From Clostridia bacterium (lineage in GTDB: Bacteria; Bacillota; Clostridia; Christensenellales; Aristaeellaceae): a stretch of DNA of 64,000 bases. Position numbers and translations under genes: made by a program. Position 1 is the first letter of the stretch; each line of letters opens with the position of its first letter. Location of the stretch: contig JAFRBK010000027.1 in NCBI GenBank assembly GCA_017404985.1, forward strand, positions 104,589 through 168,588, in the 5' to 3' direction. Under the pieces are notes generated by a model. The model had not been told where the DNA came from. It saw only the letters and a program-made list of their open reading frames with translations, and did no database searches. Positions 1-7,929 of the stretch are shown one piece after another.

Positions 1-860
1 TTAACGAAGAGCTGCAAAAGGCGGTCACCTATAACAACGAGCTCAACGAAGGGGAAGACAAGAAGTTCGAAGTCGGGAATCCCTTCGCTGCATCCATTAA
101 CCCAGGAACCCATTATTATGAGAGCATCCTGAGCTTCTCGAACGGGATCATCGGGGAGATGGGCATTCCGGCGATCAGCGTGGCGCTGCCGATTTACCAC
201 TCCACGATGGCCAACCGGGGGACAAATACCTTGGTTCACCAGGAAACCACGCACCTGCCCACCGGCACAGGCGGAACCCAGACGGTGCTGGCCGGGCCCG
301 GTATTCAACCGGCAGAAGGCTTCTTCGGGCAGATCGGGCTGACGGACGAGCGGATGCTGGAAGACCTGGACCGGGTCATTCCCGGAAACCTGATCTATCT
401 CAACATCCTGGATCGGACCTTCGCTTACCTGGTGGACGATGTGAAAAACTTGTCCACGAGCGGGCTGGCCAGCCTGGACCTTTCTCCCGTCGAGGGGGAA
501 GACCGGCTGACCGTGATGACCGAGAAGAAGGGACATCTGGTGCTGGTCCAGGCCCGGCGGGTGGCTGTATCCGATATCCAGGAACTGCTGGAGCATCAGG
601 ACCAGGGAACGATCCCGCCGAGCTGGGAAATCATCATGATTCTGGGGTTGCCGGTGCTGCTGCTGGGATTTGTGATCCTGGCCATTATCGGGCGGATCAA
701 GCGGAGAAAGTACATGCTGCCGACGGAAGGCAGAGACAAGAAAAAACAGGAACCTGTATTCCCCGAGGACGGGGACGAACCCAAACCTACGGATGACAAG
801 AACAAAGAAACCGAAGCCACCGCCGCCGAGACGGACGGGACAGAAGGGAAAAGGGATTGA
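1..860 (+). CDS. Class C sortase-like protein, 5' end outside window, catalytic residues apparently replaced
   Basis: The open frame enters the window at base 3 with no start codon, so the N-terminus is missing; 285 residues are visible. The fold signature of pilus-type (class C) sortases is clear: IPAISVALPIYHST near 162-203, then HLPTGTGGTQTVLAG, then a GNLIYLNIL strand and a C-terminal membrane helix (about 627-686) followed by a basic and then acidic tail. Family members carry TGHRG, TLxTCTPY and HRLLVRG around their catalytic His, Cys and Arg. Here the matching segments read LAGPGI (about 285-302), TVMTEKKG (about 513-533) and HLVLVQA (534-554). All three catalytic residues therefore appear substituted and the Cys-Arg loop is about four residues shorter. 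It probably cannot do transpeptidation; a scaffold or assembly role is inference. The next gene starts 6 bases after its stop. Confidence 0.85.
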   Translation, partial: NEELQKAVTYNNELNEGEDKKFEVGNPFAASINPGTHYYESILSFSNGIIGEMGIPAISVALPIYHSTMANRGTNTLVHQETTHLPTGTGGTQTVLAGPGIQPAEGFFGQIGLTDERMLEDLDRVIPGNLIYLNILDRTFAYLVDDVKNLSTSGLASLDLSPVEGEDRLTVMTEKKGHLVLVQARRVAVSDIQELLEHQDQGTIPPSWEIIMILGLPVLLLGFVILAIIGRIKRRKYMLPTEGRDKKKQEPVFPEDGDEPKPTDDKNKETEATAAETDGTEGKRD

Positions 861-865
861 GCGCC

Positions 866-1855
866 ATGAAAAAGAACACACTGAGGCATCTGAGCCGGAT
901 AATGGCTGCTGTACTGCTGGCAAGCCTTGTGCTGAGCCTGTGGGGGACAGCTATGTCTGATGGAGACGGAACTTTGACGGTCAAAATCGGGTCCGGCAAC
1001 AACATTCTCCCAAAGGATGAGATTCGGATTTCGATTTACCAGATCGGCGTGGAGGACAACACCTCGCCCAGTTACTGGCGGATTTCGGATATCTTCAGCG
1101 GAATCAAGATCGTGGAAGCAAAGACATCCGCTGAGATTGACGCGGCGGCCAACCAGGTGGCAGCAATCCTGCACAGCCGGAATTCCAGCGCCAGGGCCAG
1201 CGGCACACCGAATGGGGACGGTGTGATCCGATTCACCGGGCTGGAACATGGCGTATACTACGGCGAAGTAAGCAAGGGACCGGAAGGGCTTGCTGCGCAG
1301 AACTTCATCGTCACAATTCCGGACCTGAACATCCAACCGGTTTCCTATGACGCTACAGTGGTCATGAAGTACAACTTCGTTCCGACGCCGACGCCTACGC
1401 CGGAACCGACACCAGAACCGACGCCATCACCGACGCCGACCCCAACGCCGGAAGCCCCGCCGCCTCCTCCCAACGTTACGGCGACTCCGACGGTGACTCC
1501 GGACTGGTTCAATCCGACCCCCTCGCCGGTTGTGACGAATACGCCTGAACCTACCATGCCACCTCATCCCTACACCCTGACGATCTATTATATATATGAA
1601 GACGGATCGCAGGCATGGGAGACCTACCAGGAGGTACTGTGGCCGGGGACTGAATATGATGTCGTAAGCCCCGTGATACCGGGATACCGGGCCACTATCC
1701 TCGAAGTGCAGGGCGTGATGCCGCACCACGATATGGAATATGTCGTCATTTACATCCCGAAACAGGCAGGCAAGAACTATATCAATATGGATGACTACGA
1801 GACTGCGTTAGGCCTTGGAGATATCCAGATCCACGTCGGTGTCTGCTTCGAATAA
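866..1855 (+). CDS. Secreted minor pilin-like protein with proline-rich linker and MucBP-like domain (copy 1)
   Basis: This 329-residue exported protein has a basic N-terminus and hydrophobic signal core (about residues 4-30). A pilin-type beta domain follows (about 35-170; GTLTVKIGSG, FTGLEHGVYYGEV), then a threonine-proline linker of PTPTPEPT repeats (about 172-230) and a C-terminal MucBP-like domain (about 235-300; YTLTIYYIYEDGSQ). There is no LPxTG signal and no C-terminal membrane helix, so sortase anchoring is not predicted. The start is ATG 866, because the GGGAAAAGGGA site at 846-856 gives 9 bases spacing; the in-frame TTG at 857 would overlap that site. It follows the sortase-like gene closely and is nearly identical to 21189-22178. 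A tip or basal pilus subunit is the likely role, but this is inference. Confidence 0.75.
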   Translation: MKKNTLRHLSRIMAAVLLASLVLSLWGTAMSDGDGTLTVKIGSGNNILPKDEIRISIYQIGVEDNTSPSYWRISDIFSGIKIVEAKTSAEIDAAANQVAAILHSRNSSARASGTPNGDGVIRFTGLEHGVYYGEVSKGPEGLAAQNFIVTIPDLNIQPVSYDATVVMKYNFVPTPTPTPEPTPEPTPSPTPTPTPEAPPPPPNVTATPTVTPDWFNPTPSPVVTNTPEPTMPPHPYTLTIYYIYEDGSQAWETYQEVLWPGTEYDVVSPVIPGYRATILEVQGVMPHHDMEYVVIYIPKQAGKNYINMDDYETALGLGDIQIHVGVCFE

Positions 1856-1887
1856 AACAGGCTGCGTTAACCGGAAAGGACATGCCT

Positions 1888-4008
1888 ATGAAAAGACTGA
1901 TTTCGCTGCTTCTCTGTCTGGCGCTGCTTCTGGGCGGGAACTGTGTTTTTGCCGAGGAAGCCGAAAACCTTCCGAAAGAAAACCAGACAGAAGAAAACCA
2001 GGCAGAAGAATACAGCCATGAGGAACTCCGGGTTGGGAACCCGACGCCCATGGACGGCAAGTTTTTCACGGGCCTGTGGGGCAACTCTACCACCGACATC
2101 GATGTCCGGTCGATTGTGAACAGCTACTACCTGACGGTCTGGGGCTATGATACCGGTATTTTCCGGGAAAACAAAACGGTGGTCAGCAGCCTGAATATCG
2201 CGGAGGATACGAAGAGCGGCGACAGGACCTATCTGGTGACTTTGTACCGCGACCTGTTCTATTCAGACGGATCGCCGATTACCGCATGGGATTATGCCTT
2301 CTCCGTCCTCTTCCAGATTGACCCGGTGATTGCCGAACTGGGCGGCGTGCCGTTGGATATGAGCTATTTTGACGGATACAAGGAGTATATCAGCGGCGAA
2401 CGCCCGTATCTTTCCGGCATCCGCATTCTGAACGACTACATGATCGAGTTCTCGGTCAACCATGAATACCTGCCGTACTTTTTCGAACTCTTCCGGATCG
2501 GCATCCTGCCGTATCCGATCCATGAGATTGCTCCCGGCTGCAAGGTTTACGACGACGGCCAGGGCGTCTATATCGGAAACGAGGACAAGAGCATCGCGGA
2601 ACCGCTGTTCACCAAGGAACTGCTGGAAGCAACCGTGATGGATCCCGACACGGGATACCTTTCCCATCCGACCGTCGGCAGCGGCCCCTATGTGCTGACC
2701 TCCTGGGACGGAGAAAGTTGCACTTTTGAGATTAACCCGTATTTCAAGGGCGATGAGGACGGGAACAAGCCGTCCATTCCGAAGATTCATTTTACCCTGG
2801 CGAAAAATGAGGACATGATCCAAAAGCTGGAGGAACGGGAGTTTGACCTGCTGAACAAGGTGACCCGGGAGGACACCATCCTGAGCGGCCTGCAGCTGGT
2901 TTCCGGGCCGTTTGCCATGCAGAACTATCCGCGGATCGGCCTGACATTCATCGTTTTCACGCCGGACCGGAAAGCCCTGCAGGAAAAGAACGTCCGGAAA
3001 GCCATTAATTACTGCATGGATACCACGACCATTGTGCGCGATTACACCAGCGGCTTCGGCATCCAGATGGATATCTTCGCCGGCGTGGGCCAGTGGATGT
3101 ATTCCATTGCCCAGGGATCCCTGGACTATCCGATTTCCGTGGAGCTGACAGACCAGAGCTCAGCAGCGGACAAGGCGCAGTACGAGAAGGAATACGCCGA
3201 GTGGGAAGCCATTACCCTGGACAACGTGCTCCACTACGACCTGAACGTGGATCACGCGATCCGGCTGCTGGAAGAAAATGGCTGGACCCTGAACGCGCAG
3301 GGCGGGACCTACACACCCGGGGTGGATGAATACCGCTGTAAGATGATTGACGGGGAATTGGTAGCCCTGAACATGACCTGCGCCTATCCGGAAACGAACC
3401 GGACGGCAGTTTCTATGGAAACCCTTTTCATCCCGTATCTGGAGGAAGCGGGCATCAAGCTGACCCTGATCCCGATGGACATGAAGACACTGCTGCGTTC
3501 CTACAACGACCGGGACATTGAGCAGATCGACATGTTCTATCTGGGGGACGACTTCAACATCGAATTTGACCCGCAGCTGTTCTTCCTTCCCGGAGACCCG
3601 ACGGCGCCGGAAGAGGACAATCTGGCCTGGGTGCATGCCCAGATGTACGAATATGCCCGCCTGATGTGCGAAACAGACCCGCACGATACCCTCGGCTTCA
3701 TGCGCAAATGGGTGACCTTCCAGGAGAAGTTCAGCGACATGCTGCCGATGATTCCGATATACTCCAATGTGTATTTCGATTTCTACACCAAAGAGCTGCT
3801 GAACTACGAGATCCGGAAACCGGTTACCTGGGGTGACGCGATCGTGCCGGCCAGCATGGGCCTGTTTGTGCTCGAACAGGAGGCGGCAGAAGCTGCCGCG
3901 GCTGCTGCTGGAGAAGAGGAAGCAGGCTCGGACGATTTCGAAACGGATGACTTCGAGACCGACGACTTCGATGACGACAGTTTTGACGATTCGGATTTCG
4001 AGGATTAA
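1888..4008 (+). CDS. Extracellular solute-binding protein, family 5 (oligopeptide type), with acidic C-terminal tail
   Basis: The 706-residue product resembles OppA/DppA-type binding proteins: a signal peptide (MKRLISLLLCLALLLG), an N-terminal lobe with LYRDLFYSDGSPITAWDYAFS near residue 115, and the long two-lobe fold ending near residue 665. The usual lipobox is absent: the residues before the only nearby Cys are G-G-N, and signal peptidase I cleavage after VFA is more likely. The last 30 or so residues are almost only D, E, F and S (FETDDFETDDFDDDSFDD), which is unusual. No permease or ATPase gene is adjacent, and the gene lies inside a pilus-type cluster. ATG 1888 is preferred over 1882 because AAAGGA at 1875-1880 then has 7 bases spacing. 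A free or wall-associated peptide-binding role is inferred. Confidence 0.8.
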   Translation: MKRLISLLLCLALLLGGNCVFAEEAENLPKENQTEENQAEEYSHEELRVGNPTPMDGKFFTGLWGNSTTDIDVRSIVNSYYLTVWGYDTGIFRENKTVVSSLNIAEDTKSGDRTYLVTLYRDLFYSDGSPITAWDYAFSVLFQIDPVIAELGGVPLDMSYFDGYKEYISGERPYLSGIRILNDYMIEFSVNHEYLPYFFELFRIGILPYPIHEIAPGCKVYDDGQGVYIGNEDKSIAEPLFTKELLEATVMDPDTGYLSHPTVGSGPYVLTSWDGESCTFEINPYFKGDEDGNKPSIPKIHFTLAKNEDMIQKLEEREFDLLNKVTREDTILSGLQLVSGPFAMQNYPRIGLTFIVFTPDRKALQEKNVRKAINYCMDTTTIVRDYTSGFGIQMDIFAGVGQWMYSIAQGSLDYPISVELTDQSSAADKAQYEKEYAEWEAITLDNVLHYDLNVDHAIRLLEENGWTLNAQGGTYTPGVDEYRCKMIDGELVALNMTCAYPETNRTAVSMETLFIPYLEEAGIKLTLIPMDMKTLLRSYNDRDIEQIDMFYLGDDFNIEFDPQLFFLPGDPTAPEEDNLAWVHAQMYEYARLMCETDPHDTLGFMRKWVTFQEKFSDMLPMIPIYSNVYFDFYTKELLNYEIRKPVTWGDAIVPASMGLFVLEQEAAEAAAAAAGEEEAGSDDFETDDFETDDFDDDSFDDSDFED

Positions 4009-4064
4009 GGACCAAACCGGCACACCTGCTGGCAGATTCATTCGATCCGGAGGAGGATACGCGG

Positions 4065-4541
4065 ATGGCCAAAAACATGCTGAAGAACTACGGCAGGTTT
4101 GAGCTGCTGGAGCTGATCTACGCGATGCGCAAGGAAAACCTGGAACTGAAGGAACGGTGCGCACAGGCGGAGGAACAGGTCCGGGAGATCAAGGAGGACG
4201 CCGAGCGCCGGATCGAAAACAACCGCCGGGACTACGAGAACCGCATCGAGGAACTGCGGATGCAAGGCGCTGCGAAAGACCTGCAGATCCGCATGAAGAA
4301 GATTGAAGAGCAGTTGCGCGTGATGCAGAAGCTGACATCGGTGGACGTGGACCTGAGCGAGATGCCGACTGACGCGGAGATCAGGAAACTGAAGAAACAG
4401 GAAGAAAAGGCCAAGGCAGCGGTTAAACCGGAGGAGAAGCCCAAGACGGCCGATAAACCGGCAGAGAAGGAAAAGGACAAAGTCGCAGAGCAGCCGGAAG
4501 AAAAGAAGAAGCCACCCAAAGGGGTTGACTACGAGTTTTAA
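4065..4541 (+). CDS. Coiled-coil protein of unknown function
   Basis: This 158-residue protein has no signal peptide or membrane helix. Residues about 15-105 are highly charged and heptad-like (ELIYAMRKENLELKERCAQA and onwards), predicting a long coiled coil. The C-terminal 50 residues are a low-complexity Lys/Glu/Pro tail (KPEEKPKTADKPAEKEKDK). It resembles cytoplasmic DivIVA-like or scaffold proteins only in general character; I recognise no family. GGAGGAGG at 4049-4056 gives a strong start at 4065. It sits between the solute-binding protein and signal peptidase genes with short gaps, so co-transcription is likely and a cytoplasmic organising role for the secretion cluster is possible. Confidence 0.65.
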   Translation: MAKNMLKNYGRFELLELIYAMRKENLELKERCAQAEEQVREIKEDAERRIENNRRDYENRIEELRMQGAAKDLQIRMKKIEEQLRVMQKLTSVDVDLSEMPTDAEIRKLKKQEEKAKAAVKPEEKPKTADKPAEKEKDKVAEQPEEKKKPPKGVDYEF

Positions 4542-4571
4542 CACAGCGAGCGGGGGAACGGGGAAGTAACA

Positions 4572-5162
4572 ATGGCGAAGAAGCCGATGGAAGTATTTCC
4601 GGATTTACAGGAAATCGAAACCGAGATGAGCCAGGTCCGCAGCAAGGGCCGGTTTCGACAGGCACTGAAGGGAACGGCCGGCACGGTGATTGTTGTCGCG
4701 GCCCTGGCGGTGCTGGTGGCGACGATTATGCTGCCTGTTTTGCGGGTGACCGGTACTTCCATGCAGCCCGGATTCCAGCCGGGGGACATCATCGCGTGTT
4801 ACAAAACCCAGGAGTTCAAGCAGGGTGACATCTGCGCGTTTTATTTCAACAATAAGCTGATCATCAAGCGAGTGATCGCAATTGGCGGCGATCTAGTGGA
4901 GATCGATGAGGAAGGGCATGTGTCGGTCAATAAGGTTCAGCTGGAAGAATCCGATTACATCTCCGAATATGCACTTGGGATGTGCGATATCGAATTCCCC
5001 TTTCAGGTGCCGCTCAATTCCTACTTCGTGATGGGGGATAACCGGGACAACTCCGTGGACAGCCGTGCAACGAATTTCGGCTGCATCAAGGGTGAGGAAA
5101 TGGTTGGCAAAATTCTGGTCCGGATTTATCCCTTCAACAGCCTCACGTACTTCGGAATGTAG
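4572..5162 (+). CDS. lepB: Signal peptidase I
   Basis: This 196-residue membrane protease removes signal peptides from exported preproteins. It has a cytoplasmic N-terminus, one membrane helix (about residues 36-56) and an extracellular S26 catalytic domain. The Ser nucleophile lies in TGTSMQPG (S63) and the general base Lys in LIIKRVIAIGGD (K99). The conserved GDNRDNSVDSR box is present near residue 155. Unlike SipA-type pilus chaperones of streptococci, both catalytic residues are intact, so it should be active. Its place between pilus genes suggests a dedicated peptidase for the pilins, though this is inferred from position. It ends the first gene block; the major pilin downstream has its own promoter. 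Confidence 0.92.
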   Translation: MAKKPMEVFPDLQEIETEMSQVRSKGRFRQALKGTAGTVIVVAALAVLVATIMLPVLRVTGTSMQPGFQPGDIIACYKTQEFKQGDICAFYFNNKLIIKRVIAIGGDLVEIDEEGHVSVNKVQLEESDYISEYALGMCDIEFPFQVPLNSYFVMGDNRDNSVDSRATNFGCIKGEEMVGKILVRIYPFNSLTYFGM

Positions 5163-5369
5163 AGAGAGGTGAAATGTAACCCAAAATGTAATTGGGAAAA
5201 ATTTTTTCAAGTCAAAAAGATGACGAAATTGTGACAAAAAGCTGCTAATGAGAAGAAAATGACACAAATTGTCAAGGATTGAAAGCAAAGGGCAAAGCAG
5301 AGCCCGGGCTGCCGCGAGAAGGGTTACATCAAGAAAGGGGGAAAGAGAAATTATCCACAGAAAAACGGC

Positions 5370-5401
5370 GATTTTGGAAAATGAGGTTACATTCCAAAAT
5401 C
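5370..5401. repeat. 10-base perfect inverted repeat enclosing a GTTACAT motif
   Basis: GATTTTGGAA (5370-5379) is the exact reverse complement of TTCCAAAATC (5392-5401), with 12 bases between that include most of the GTTACAT site. It lies 32 bases upstream of the pilin -35 box and could be an operator for a dimeric regulator. It is not followed by a T-run, so a terminator is unlikely. Confidence 0.55.
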
Positions 5402-5432
5402 GGGCATTTGGCGGCCATTTTACCCCAAAACC

Positions 5433-5461
5433 TTGACAAAAGGAATAAATTCCCATAAAAT
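5433..5461 (+). promoter_or_regulatory. Sigma-A type promoter of the major pilin gene
   Basis: TTGACA (5433-5438) and TAAAAT (5456-5461) are separated by 17 bases, close to the consensus. Transcription would start near 5468, leaving about 220 bases of leader before the pilin start at 5687. The strength fits an abundant structural protein. Confidence 0.8.
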
Positions 5462-5686
5462 CTCAGTGTAAAGTTACAAGAGTGGGAGAACCCTGTGAAA
5501 AGAGTGTCTTCCCGCTCGAAGGACGACGGACGAGGCAGTCTGAAGACCGCCGGAGAGGAGGGAGCCGAACAATCAATTCAACATTGAGGGAAACGGTATC
5601 CCAATTTGGCGAAACCTACTGCCCCAGGAAACAACTTAGGGAACAATGAATTCCAAATAAACGAAAAGGAAAGAGGTAAAGCAAAC

Positions 5687-7117
5687 ATGAAGAAACTTAT
5701 TGCTCTGGTACTTGCCCTGGCTCTGGTAATGGCAGTTGCTGTTGCTTCTGCTGCGCAGATCACGATCGAAAAGACAAATAAAGACCAAGTTTATGAAATC
5801 TATAAGCTGTTTGATGCAGTTGTGGATCCTCAGAGAGTGGACGGTGGAAGTGGTATCAGCTACAAACTGCGTAGCGACAAAGAAGACTTTAAAGCTACCG
5901 TAAATGGTACGGAAGTAGATGGTGCTACTTCTTGGTTCGAACTTGATTCTGCTGGTAACGTCAAGGGACAATCTGGATTAACTGAAACAGTTCTGAAGTC
6001 TGATGATTTCAAGGCGTGGGCAATGGCCTATGGTAAGAAACTGACTGACAAAACTGTTACAGGTGACGGCAACGACCAGACCATTACTGGCTTGGATGAT
6101 GGTTACTATTTCATCACCACAACAACTGGTACTTTGGTAACAATCGACAGTATTGGTCCTGATGAAACTGTTCAGGATAAGAACCCGCCCACCACTATTG
6201 ACAAGGAGATCACCGGTGTGGCTGATGGCGATGTCACTACTGATAAAGAAAAGGCTCTTGCTCAGGTTGGTACTGAAGTCAATTTTGAAGTGCGCATTCC
6301 GATTGCCAACGGCGCTGTGAATTACTCTTTCGAAGATGACATGAGCGCAGGACTGACTAATAGCAAGAATGCTACCGTATATCTGGTTGAAAAGGATGCT
6401 GCGGTTGCTGAAGGCGCAACTGCGGAAACTGCGTACGGCACTCTCAGCTATCCGACCGAAGGCAACCTCGATATCGTGATCGCTTTTGACAACGCCTGGC
6501 TGAAGAACAACATTGGAAAGGACATTATTGTTAAATACTCTGCGACGGTTAACGCTGATGCCGTTATCGCTGATGCTGCGAACCCCAATAAGGCCACCAT
6601 CAAGTGGGGCAATACCGATAAGCCTCTGACTCATGAAGACACAGTTGAAGTTTGGTCCGCTAAGATTACTGTTAAGAAGGTTGACGGTGCTGGTAATGCA
6701 CTGGATGGAGCTGGCTTCGTTCTGAAGAATGAAGACGGCAAGTACTACAAGAATACTGATGGTATTGTTTCTTGGGTGGATACAGAAGCTGCAGCTACCG
6801 AGATCTTCCCTGTAAAGGCGAACGATGAAGCCACTGTAGCTGCCGCTACCTTTACTGGGTTGGCTAATGGTACATACACTTTGGTAGAAAAAACAGTCCC
6901 GAAGGGATATAACAAGGCTGCTGATTCTACTCTGACCATTAAAGATGCTGATGCGGAAGATCTGAATCTGGCTATTGAAACCACTGTTACGAACAACCAG
7001 GGCACCGAGCTGCCCAGCACCGGTGGTATCGGTACTACGATCTTCTACATCCTGGGTGGTGTGCTGATCGTTGGTGCCGCGATCATACTGGTGGCTCGCC
7101 GTAAGGCTCATGACTAA
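5687..7117 (+). CDS. Major pilin, isopeptide-forming fimbrial subunit with LPSTG sorting signal
   Basis: This 476-residue wall-polymerised pilin has a signal peptide (LIALVLALALVMAVAVASAA), an N-terminal pilin domain, a probable pilin-motif lysine in VQDKNPP (K165), a middle beta domain (about 175-330), a Cna-B domain (about 332-435; ITVKKVDGAG to YTLVEKTVPKGY, with Lys and Glu typical of internal isopeptide bonds), and LPSTG (442-446; bases 7010-7024) followed by a hydrophobic helix and an RRKAHD tail. Start 5687 follows AAAGGAAAGAGG; an upstream in-frame extension lacks a site. Codon choice (many GCT, GGT, GTT, ACT, AAG) differs from neighbours and suggests high expression. A sortase should link K165 to the Thr of the next subunit, but the only sortase seen here looks inactive. 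Confidence 0.92.
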   Translation: MKKLIALVLALALVMAVAVASAAQITIEKTNKDQVYEIYKLFDAVVDPQRVDGGSGISYKLRSDKEDFKATVNGTEVDGATSWFELDSAGNVKGQSGLTETVLKSDDFKAWAMAYGKKLTDKTVTGDGNDQTITGLDDGYYFITTTTGTLVTIDSIGPDETVQDKNPPTTIDKEITGVADGDVTTDKEKALAQVGTEVNFEVRIPIANGAVNYSFEDDMSAGLTNSKNATVYLVEKDAAVAEGATAETAYGTLSYPTEGNLDIVIAFDNAWLKNNIGKDIIVKYSATVNADAVIADAANPNKATIKWGNTDKPLTHEDTVEVWSAKITVKKVDGAGNALDGAGFVLKNEDGKYYKNTDGIVSWVDTEAAATEIFPVKANDEATVAAATFTGLANGTYTLVEKTVPKGYNKAADSTLTIKDADAEDLNLAIETTVTNNQGTELPSTGGIGTTIFYILGGVLIVGAAIILVARRKAHD

Positions 7118-7157
7118 TCCTTCAACGGATTAATCTGAACAACGGTTAAACCAAACG

Positions 7158-7189
7158 TCCCGGTCCTCTTCACAGGGGATCGGGATTTT
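7158..7189 (+). terminator. Rho-independent terminator of the major pilin gene
   Basis: TCCCGGTCC (7158-7166) pairs with GGATCGGGA, allowing one G-T wobble, across a short loop and is followed by TTTTC. It lies 40 bases after the pilin stop and isolates this unit from downstream genes. Confidence 0.75.
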
Positions 7190-7321
7190 CTATATGCTGG
7201 GAAAAGGAAACGTATATATGAACGGGTCATTGACTCAGCCAGCCGGACATAAAGCACCGGAGGTATCGATACGTGGGGCTTCGACTGCAAGGCGGGCAAT
7301 TTGGTCCAAATTCTGATGATG

Positions 7322-7356
7322 AAAAAACCCCACTCAGGCGTTTTGCTTGGGCGGGG
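7322..7356 (-). terminator. Terminator of the antitoxin locus
   Basis: Read on the minus strand, CCCCGCCCAAGC and GCCTGAGTGGGG form an imperfect stem with a short A-rich loop, followed by six T residues. It lies 7 bases downstream of the toxin remnant, as expected for the original operon end. Confidence 0.75.
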
Positions 7357-7362
7357 ATGATA

Positions 7363-7483
7363 TCAGACTTTTACGACGCATTTTTCATTGTAATAGTCAA
7401 TCTTTGAATCGTGGGTGATGAAGGAATAGTTTTCTGCCTTCGCCTGTGCGACAAGAAGTCTATCAAATCCAGAAGAGGTTCAT
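7363..7483 (-). pseudogene. PIN-domain (VapC-type) toxin remnant with large internal deletion
   Basis: The minus strand after the antitoxin encodes FDRLLVAQAKAENYSF followed by ITHDSKIDYYNE and a stop at 7363-7365. This matches the C-terminal third of PIN toxins, whose usual DPFDRxLVAQA segment it preserves. The original start survives as an ATGA overlap with the antitoxin stop (ATG 7483-7481), but that frame reads only MNLFWI before a stop. The central 80 or so codons, including the acidic metal-binding residues expected near the N-terminus, are gone. The fragment now lies in the antitoxin frame directly after its stop codon. It should have no nuclease activity. Confidence 0.75.
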
Positions 7484-7725
7484 AAGCTACCTTTCATGAA
7501 AAGGTCGGTAATATAATCGTTATCGGCGTCAAAATTATCAGGCATCGTGAACTTCCCTTCGGCTACACCGATTCTTCTGGATACGGGCTTCTTCTCGATA
7601 GCGGTGATTTTCACAACAGGTCTGCCGTTACGGGCAACTCTGATTTCATCTTCACGGTTTGTTTCGATCAGTCGGATGAGCTTTGAAAAATCAGTTTTTG
7701 CTTCAAGGACGTTAACCTGCATCAT
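7480..7725 (-). CDS. Phd/YefM-family antitoxin, orphaned
   Basis: The 81-residue protein begins MMQVNVLEAKTDFSKLI, the typical DNA-binding N-terminus of Phd/YefM antitoxins, and continues with RVARNGRPVVKI, the conserved beta strand. Its C-terminal part (about residues 50-81) should be the toxin-neutralising region. The start at 7725 has AGGGGGTG eight bases upstream; a longer frame back to 7863 is not supported. Such antitoxins usually repress their own promoter and neutralise a co-encoded PIN or RelE-type toxin. Here the toxin is reduced to a fragment, so the gene may persist as a regulator, as protection against a related toxin elsewhere, or simply as a relic. Confidence 0.82.
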   Translation of the reverse strand: MMQVNVLEAKTDFSKLIRLIETNREDEIRVARNGRPVVKITAIEKKPVSRRIGVAEGKFTMPDNFDADNDYITDLFMKGSL

Positions 7726-7784
7726 GCAATTTGCACCCCCTGTTACCAAATGACTAAGCAGACCAGAGTAGTCTTCCTGACTAA

Positions 7785-7814
7785 AGTATAAGGGGATGTA
7801 AGGATAAAAGGCAA
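7785..7814 (-). promoter_or_regulatory. Candidate promoter of the antitoxin gene
   Basis: On the minus strand TTGCCT (7814-7809) and TATACT (7790-7785) are 18 bases apart. The start codon lies about 60 bases downstream. The match is moderate. Confidence 0.5.
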
Positions 7815-7864
7815 GTACATTTTTAAGGAGACGAGGCGTCCATGGCAGGAAGCAAAATATCAAA

Positions 7865-7892
7865 TTGTGTTTTTGGGAACTCGTGGTATAAT
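7865..7892 (+). promoter_or_regulatory. Extended -10 promoter of the transglutaminase-like gene
   Basis: TTGTGT (7865-7870) and TATAAT (7887-7892) are 16 bases apart, and TGG directly before the -10 box gives an extended -10 element. The start codon at 7930 lies about 30 bases after the predicted transcription start. Confidence 0.72.
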
Positions 7893-7929
7893 TTACTTGT
7901 TTGAATCTTTAGGGTCAAGGGTGGGGACG

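Larger units (their letters stand above)
5163..5686 (+). promoter_or_regulatory. Long upstream region of the major pilin gene
   Basis: This 524-base gene-free stretch is AT-rich compared with its neighbours. It contains three ATGTAAC/GTTACAT sites (5174-5180, 5323-5329, 5386-5392), a perfect 10-base inverted repeat (5370-5379 with 5392-5401), one DnaA-box-like TTATCCACA (5351-5359), a strong promoter (5433-5461) and an approximately 220-base untranslated leader. In the leader, GAGTGGGA near 5480 can pair with TCCCGCTC near 5510. No known riboswitch consensus was recognised. Confidence 0.6.

Noticed and set aside
4572-5162. SipA-like inactive signal peptidase of the pilus
   Set aside because: Both the catalytic Ser (S63) and Lys (K99) are present, so it should be active.
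5351-5359. Chromosomal origin based on a DnaA box
   Set aside because: Only one box was found, and no dnaA, dnaN or other origin-linked gene is present.
5606-5686. Earlier start for the major pilin
   Set aside because: The extension has no ribosome site and would place the signal peptide 27 residues inside the protein.
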